Positions 59,920-64,000 of a DNA stretch of 64,000 nt are shown here, in pieces (position 1 is the first letter of the stretch; each line of letters starts with the position of its first letter). Under the pieces are notes generated by a model, which saw nothing but the letters and a program-made list of their open reading frames with translations, was not told the origin of the DNA and did no database searches. The translations under genes and the position numbers were made by a program. Origin of the DNA: Desulfobacteraceae bacterium UBA2174 (GTDB lineage Bacteria > Desulfobacterota > Desulfobacteria > Desulfobacterales > UBA2174); the NCBI GenBank assembly GCA_002327445.1, contig DCWA01000032.1:62991-126990 (forward strand), read 5' to 3'.

Positions 59920-60764
59920 GCGCATCGCTCCTTGTCCGGGTGAGGGTCTTGCCCGTTGACGACGGATGCCTCCAGCCCGCTTTGAACCATCCAGCCGACG
60001 GATCGCTGCAAGGCGGGCAGGGAAAAAACCTCAAGCGAAACCGTTCCGGTGAAGACGGAGAGAATCTCGCGCACCACCTCACCGTCTTCGGGGCTCAGAC
60101 AATCCAGGGGCTGGTGGTCCCGGCCGCCGGCAGCGGCGTGCAGGTGAAGAATATCACAACGTGGCGCCCAGCGGCGATAGCTGCTCGTCCAATCCACCCC
60201 GGCCAGGGCCAGGTGCCCGAAATCCAGACAGACGCCCAGGTCCAGATCCTCGATGACCGCCTCCAGCCATGCCAAGGGATAGTCGAGCGTCTCGATGGAA
60301 ATCTTCCGGCCGTCGAGACGGGAAAACTCCAGGATGCGCCCCATCGCTTCCCGGGCATGGTCCTGCCAGCACCGGAGCGCCGTGAGGCCCCTCTGCCCTT
60401 GCGGCAAGCCGAGATGGAGCGTAGCGGTGGACGCTTCCAGCGGAGCGAAGGATCGGATGATCCGTGCCATACGCGCCGCCGCTTGTCGCCGGACAACGGG
60501 GCTTTCATCGCAGAGCGACAGGTCCACCGGCAGGTGGACGTTGTAGCCGACCCCCAGTTCCTGCCGAACCTGCGCCAGCGCCGATACGAGCCCCGGGTCG
60601 TCCGGACCGGCTTCGAAGAAGAGCAGTTCGATCTCGTCGAACCAGGGGGCGAGCCTCCGGACGTTGGGCAGATAGTCGTCCGGGATGATGAAGCTGGTGG
60701 TCCCGAGGCGAAAAGGGTAGCGGCCGCGGCAGCTCGCGGGCAGTTGAAGCTCGTTGTCGGTCAT
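59892..60764 (-). CDS. CbiR-like / AP-endonuclease-2-fold TIM barrel
   Basis: A ~290-residue TIM-barrel protein of the xylose isomerase/AP-endonuclease-2 fold. It opens with YPFRLGTTSFIIPDDYLPNV, then LAPWFDEIELLFFEAG and YNVHLPVDLSLCD, and has metal-ligand candidates Glu in ISIETLDYPL, Asp/His in CLDFGHLAL and His in ILHLHAAAG. The opening resembles CbiR, a cobamide remodelling hydrolase, but a generic sugar-phosphate epimerase is equally possible. Start is uncertain: ATG 60762-60764 or 60774-60776. Confidence 0.65.
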   Translation of the reverse strand: MTDNELQLPASCRGRYPFRLGTTSFIIPDDYLPNVRRLAPWFDEIELLFFEAGPDDPGLVSALAQVRQELGVGYNVHLPVDLSLCDESPVVRRQAAARMARIIRSFAPLEASTATLHLGLPQGQRGLTALRCWQDHAREAMGRILEFSRLDGRKISIETLDYPLAWLEAVIEDLDLGVCLDFGHLALAGVDWTSSYRRWAPRCDILHLHAAAGGRDHQPLDCLSPEDGEVVREILSVFTGTVSLEVFSLPALQRSVGWMVQSGLEASVVNGQDPHPDKERCAWRSEPISR

Positions 60765-60949
60765 GCGGGAAACCATATCACAAGCACCGCCGCGCCGGTA
60801 GGGCCGGAAAAGCGCGCCGCCATCCTTCGCAAAAGCGGGCAACCGTCCTTCCGCCTTGCGATTGATAGAGGATGGATTATGATTATTTTTTAAAAATTCG
60901 ACTCATTACACCTTGTCGAATGTTCCATCCGGTATCAAGGAGTCGATCC

Positions 60950-61288
60950 ATGCCGATTCGCAATCTGATGCAAAGCGCACGAAAATTCGAAATCCAACCC
61001 TACCGGCGCGTCAAGGACACCAAGTGCCTGGCCAAGACCCACGTGGCCTACAGCGGCTGGCCCCAGAAACATCCCAGCGATGATGCCAGAATCATCCTCG
61101 TGGCCGATCCGTTCAGCCACAACACCTTCTACTATGAATTCGAGACCACCGATATCGGCCTCATCGAATCCTTGCCCAGCATCGTCACCCTGGACAATCA
61201 GACCCTGCTCATGGCGCGGGTCTGGGTCCGCAAGGGGGCGCTGGCGATCCGGTCGACCCCGTTTCTGGTGGCCGAGACCAACGATTGA
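60950..61288 (+). CDS. Small conserved hypothetical protein
   Basis: A 112-residue basic protein: KFEIQPYRRVKDTKCLAK, then RIILVADPFSHNTFYYEF and IESLPSIVTLDNQTL. I have seen similar small proteins in sulfate reducers labelled inorganic pyrophosphatase Ppa, but see no pyrophosphatase motifs here and do not accept that label. ATG 60950 follows CAAGGAG. It is 23 bp upstream of the J-domain gene and may be its partner. Confidence 0.65.
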   Translation: MPIRNLMQSARKFEIQPYRRVKDTKCLAKTHVAYSGWPQKHPSDDARIILVADPFSHNTFYYEFETTDIGLIESLPSIVTLDNQTLLMARVWVRKGALAIRSTPFLVAETND

Positions 61289-61311
61289 CGCTTCGGCGAA
61301 GAGGAGTCTCC

Positions 61312-62304
61312 GTGTATCTGGCCAATATCAGCCCCCACACCCGCCCGTACTATGTCATCCGGGACAGCTACCGGGAAGGGGATCATCTGCTCAGCCGGGA
61401 TCTTTGCGACCTCGGCCCTTACCCCGGGCGATACATCTGCTACCCGGGCGGCAACGCCTTCTACGTTGACGAGGGAATCGAAGCCCGCGTGCAGCGCAAC
61501 GGCGGCCGGCCGGAAGGCAGCGACCTGGAGGACCTGTTCTGGGATTTCGTCAAGCCGGAGATCCGGCATGCCGTGGGGCATTTCCGCGACCGGTGCCGCG
61601 CCCCCAGAAAAGCGGCCCCGACGCCGGAGCGACCGGCCCATGACTTTGACCGGCGGCGCATGTACTACCTGCGGTGCGGCAAGATGGATCAGAGCCGGCT
61701 GGGACGGGTTCCCGAGCGACTCTTCCGCCCCCTGGCCGGCAAGTCCCGCGACGAGATCGAGCAGCTGTTCATCGGCATGGAAAATCAGCTGCGCAGCCAC
61801 GAACGCAAGTCCTACCTGTTCACCGTCTTCGACCTGCAGCGCCATTTCAGCGAACATTTCGCCCGCACGACGCCCCAGTGGATCGACGGCACCAGGATCG
61901 ACGAATGCTTCGAGCAGGAACTGTGCGCGCTGCACGCGGACCCGATCTTCTGGGACGGGATGACGCCCGGATCCCGCCTGCACGCCTACCTGGCGCGCTA
62001 CGCCATCATGTTCTTCGACAACAGCTTTTCCCGGGCCACCGTGCTGGAGCAGATGCTCAACGACTACATCAACCAGCACCGTCAGTTTTTCTGGCCCCGT
62101 TCCGCCAGGACCGTCAGCATCCGGGAAGCCAGTGAAGTCTTCGAGATTTCCAGCGACGCTCTCCAGAAGATGACCCGCTTGGAAATCACGCGCCATTACC
62201 GGCGGTTGGCCCAACGCCTGCACCCGGACAAGGGCGGGAACCAGGACCGCTTTGTACACCTGACCGAAGTGTACCAGGGGCTCTTGCGAAAGGTGGGGCT
62301 CTGA
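61312..62304 (+). CDS. Protein with C-terminal J domain
   Basis: A 330-residue protein whose last ~55 residues form a J domain (LEITRHYRRLAQRLHPDKGGNQDRFVHLTEVYQGLL; HPD at about residue 305), the module that stimulates DnaK. Placement at the C-terminus, after ~270 residues with no recognised domain, is unlike DnaJ. The N-terminal ~75 residues (PYYVIRDSYREGDHLL...) look like a beta domain. GTG 61312 follows GAGGAG. The 3-bp gap to the methyltransferase gene suggests one transcript. Confidence 0.85.
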   Translation: MYLANISPHTRPYYVIRDSYREGDHLLSRDLCDLGPYPGRYICYPGGNAFYVDEGIEARVQRNGGRPEGSDLEDLFWDFVKPEIRHAVGHFRDRCRAPRKAAPTPERPAHDFDRRRMYYLRCGKMDQSRLGRVPERLFRPLAGKSRDEIEQLFIGMENQLRSHERKSYLFTVFDLQRHFSEHFARTTPQWIDGTRIDECFEQELCALHADPIFWDGMTPGSRLHAYLARYAIMFFDNSFSRATVLEQMLNDYINQHRQFFWPRSARTVSIREASEVFEISSDALQKMTRLEITRHYRRLAQRLHPDKGGNQDRFVHLTEVYQGLLRKVGL

Positions 62305-62306
62305 CC

Positions 62307-62891
62307 ATGCCGATCAACCGTCACTTCGACCTTCTGGCCTATTTCTACGAACGCCTGATGCCCGCGGCCGACGCGGTGCAGTTTGCCCGTCTGCTGTCGC
62401 TTCCGAGTACCGGCGTCCTGCTGGACGCCGGCGGCGGGACCGGCCGGGTCTCGGCACGCCTCAAACCTCAGGTCGATGGGGTTGTCGTCTGCGACCTGTC
62501 CCTGCCCATGCTCCAGCAGAGCAAACGCCACCGCGGACTGGCGGCGGTGCAGGCCCGCGGCCACCAGCTCCCCTTTGCCGATCAGGCGTTTCAACGCATA
62601 CTGGTGGTGGACGCCGTCCATCATTTCCAATCTCCTCGCCGGGTCCTGGCCGAATTGATGCGGGTGATCGCTGCGGGGGGCCGGATGGTGATCGAGGAGC
62701 CGGATATCGGACGCTGGCCGGTGCGCTTGCTGGCCCTGGCCGAACGGCTGGCCCTGATGGACAGCCATTTCTTGCCTCCCGCCGACATCGCCGCCACCCT
62801 CTCAGCGCTCGGCGGACGGGTCCGCCTGGAGGATGACGGATGCTGGCGAACCTGGATTGTCGTTGACAAACAGGATCCAGGTGAGGCATAA
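62307..62891 (+). CDS. Class I SAM-dependent methyltransferase
   Basis: A 194-residue Rossmann methyltransferase (UbiE-like): motif I LLDAGGGTGRVS, an acidic loop (VVVCDLSLPMLQQ), the post-I LPFADQAFQRILVVDAVHH, and VIAAGGRMVIEEPD. Substrate unknown. It begins 2 bp after the J-domain gene stop and shares its transcript. Confidence 0.9.
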   Translation: MPINRHFDLLAYFYERLMPAADAVQFARLLSLPSTGVLLDAGGGTGRVSARLKPQVDGVVVCDLSLPMLQQSKRHRGLAAVQARGHQLPFADQAFQRILVVDAVHHFQSPRRVLAELMRVIAAGGRMVIEEPDIGRWPVRLLALAERLALMDSHFLPPADIAATLSALGGRVRLEDDGCWRTWIVVDKQDPGEA

Positions 62892-62959
62892 AATTATGCT
62901 TCTTTGGACGCTGGACGTCCTCTGAAAACCATCCATTGCCCATCGGAGCCGCAACTTTC

Positions 62960-63460
62960 ATGTCCACCGAGTTCGATGCCTGTCCCTGCGGCAGCGGCCG
63001 CGAATACGCCAAGTGCTGCCAACCGTTGATCGACGGCGCCAAGACCGCCGATACCGCCGAAGCCCTCCTGCGTTCGCGTTTCAGCGCTTACGCCCGGCAG
63101 CAGGTCGATTACATCCTGGACACGGTGGCGCCAGGCCAGCGACACCAACACGAACCCGACGCCATCCGGAATTGGGCAAGCAGCGCCACTTGGCACCGGC
63201 TGGAAATCCTCAACGTCGAGGGGGGCAGTCCGGCGGACGAAGACGGTCAAATCGAATTCATCGCCCACTATACCGAAAAACAGGTCCGCAAGCGGCACCA
63301 CGAACTGGCCCATTTTCAGAAGATCGACAGCCGATGGTATTTTTACGACGGCAGCGCCCCCAAGATTCTCCAGTACGTCCGCGAAGCGCCCAAGGTCGGC
63401 CGCAACGCCCCCTGCCCCTGCGGCAGCGGCCTGAAGTACAAGCGCTGCTGCCGCAAATAG
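62960..63460 (+). CDS. SEC-C-motif protein (YchJ family)
   Basis: A 166-residue protein with zinc-binding SEC-C motifs at both ends: CPCGSGREYAKCC near residue 8 and CPCGSGLKYKRCC at the end. Between is a YchJ/NTF2-like domain (RSRFSAYARQQVDYILDTV; ATWHRLEILNVE; FIAHYTEKQ). Function unknown. ATG 62960 is the first good start; a TTG at 62936 is also in frame. Confidence 0.93.
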   Translation: MSTEFDACPCGSGREYAKCCQPLIDGAKTADTAEALLRSRFSAYARQQVDYILDTVAPGQRHQHEPDAIRNWASSATWHRLEILNVEGGSPADEDGQIEFIAHYTEKQVRKRHHELAHFQKIDSRWYFYDGSAPKILQYVREAPKVGRNAPCPCGSGLKYKRCCRK

Positions 63461-63496
63461 AATCTGAAATTTCGTATCTCAAATTCGAGTTTATCC

Positions 63497-64000
63497 ATGT
63501 TCCTGCCCACCACGCGTGAGGAGTGCCAGCATCTCGGCTGGTCTTCCCTTGACGTGATTCTCGTCACCGGCGACGCCTACATCGACAGCCCCCTGGTGGG
63601 CGTCGCGGTGATCGGCAACGTCCTGGCGGCGGCCGGTTTTCGCGTCGGCCTCATCTCCCAGCCCCGGGTGGACGCAGAGATCGACATCGCTCGCCTCGGC
63701 GTGCCGGAACTCTTCTGGGGTGTCACCGGCGGCGCCGTGGACTCCATGGTCGCCAACCATACGGCCGGCATGCGGCCCCGGCGGCGGGACGACTTTACCG
63801 CCGGCGGCGTCAACAACCGCCGCCCGGATCGGGCCGTGATCGTCTACGCCAACCTCATTCGTCGCTTCACCCACCCCGCCCGGCCCATCGTTCTTGGCGG
63901 CATCGAGGCCAGCCTGAGGCGCATCAGCCACTACGACGCCTGGAGCGACCGGGTGCGGCGCTCGATTCTCTTCGACGCCAAGGCCGATTACCTCGTCTAC
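63497..64000 (+). CDS. YgiQ-type radical SAM protein, N-terminal 168 codons (cut by window edge)
   Basis: Starts MFLPTTREECQHLGW and continues VTGDAYIDSP, ISQPR, FWGVTGGAVDSMVANHT, DRAVIVYANLIRR and VLGGIEASLRRISHYDAWSD, the conserved N-terminal B12-binding-like region of YgiQ proteins. The CxxxCxxC cluster motif lies beyond the window end. Function of YgiQ is not known. ATG at 63497; the preceding 35 bp contain the AAATTTCGTATCTCAAATTCGAG word repeat. Confidence 0.93.
   Translation, partial: MFLPTTREECQHLGWSSLDVILVTGDAYIDSPLVGVAVIGNVLAAAGFRVGLISQPRVDAEIDIARLGVPELFWGVTGGAVDSMVANHTAGMRPRRRDDFTAGGVNNRRPDRAVIVYANLIRRFTHPARPIVLGGIEASLRRISHYDAWSDRVRRSILFDAKADYLVY

Noticed and set aside
60950..61288. 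Inorganic pyrophosphatase label for the small protein
   Set aside because: At 112 residues with no pyrophosphatase active-site motif, the label found on similar proteins is not supported by sequence.

Overview
The window looks like chromosomal DNA of a Gram-negative, GC-rich bacterium, most likely a member of the Desulfobacterota (former Deltaproteobacteria, Desulfobacterales-like). This is inference. It rests on outer-membrane and LPS genes (lptE, kdsB), a set of small families common in sulfate reducers (CGGC-domain, DUF3786, TIGR01777 epimerase, an IscA-like selenoprotein), and AT-rich intergenic strings of short repeated words. No rRNA, tRNA, CRISPR array, complete insertion sequence or prophage was recognised. 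Most genes are housekeeping.

Layout. 1-2.8 kb: the 5' part of purB (minus), then a GAF-domain gene coupled to gap (GAPDH). 2.8-8.6 kb (minus): a complete dipeptide/oligopeptide ABC importer, dppABCDF order. 8.8-12.0 kb (minus): family-4 uracil-DNA glycosylase, coaBC, and a lipoprotein / small repeat protein / FtsB-like trio with overlapping stops and starts. 12.3-15.7 kb: rpsT converging on leuS-lptE. 16-25 kb (plus): RNase G/E, a LysM-like membrane protein, yajC-secD-secF, dprA, topA. 25.4-28.8 kb: a 602-residue protein of unknown function with a DUF89-like core, and a CorC/HlyC-type membrane protein. 28.8-36 kb: efp, a TrpF-like protein, guaA, a coiled-coil membrane protein, a dienelactone hydrolase, and the minus-strand operon ndk-trmJ-FAH hydrolase.

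36.3-47.5 kb is the most accessory-like part: an FmdB-type zinc ribbon, a macro-domain protein, an IscA/HesB-like gene with an in-frame TGA read as selenocysteine (codon 33), a cupin, enoyl-CoA hydratase, epimerase, nitroreductase, CGGC protein, a broken SDR gene, about 860 bp of non-coding repeat-derived sequence, an aminotransferase-III-fold protein whose PLP lysine is Asn, a perfect 257-bp tandem duplication of that gene's 3' end, a DUF3786 protein, an orphan DNA methyltransferase and a MazF-like remnant.

47.6-64 kb: carB, aat, larB, kdsB with a YitT-type protein, a three-gene minus-strand envelope operon (membrane protein, class A PBP, SPOR protein), elbB, a hotdog thioesterase and a CbiR-like TIM barrel, then a plus-strand run of a small conserved protein, a C-terminal J-domain protein, a methyltransferase, a SEC-C/YchJ protein and the start of a YgiQ-type radical SAM gene.

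The strongest non-routine signals are the IscA-like selenoprotein with a terminator-like hairpin in its leader, the lysine-less aminotransferase, the 257-bp duplication beside it, and the decayed genes and repeats at 41.5-47.5 kb.
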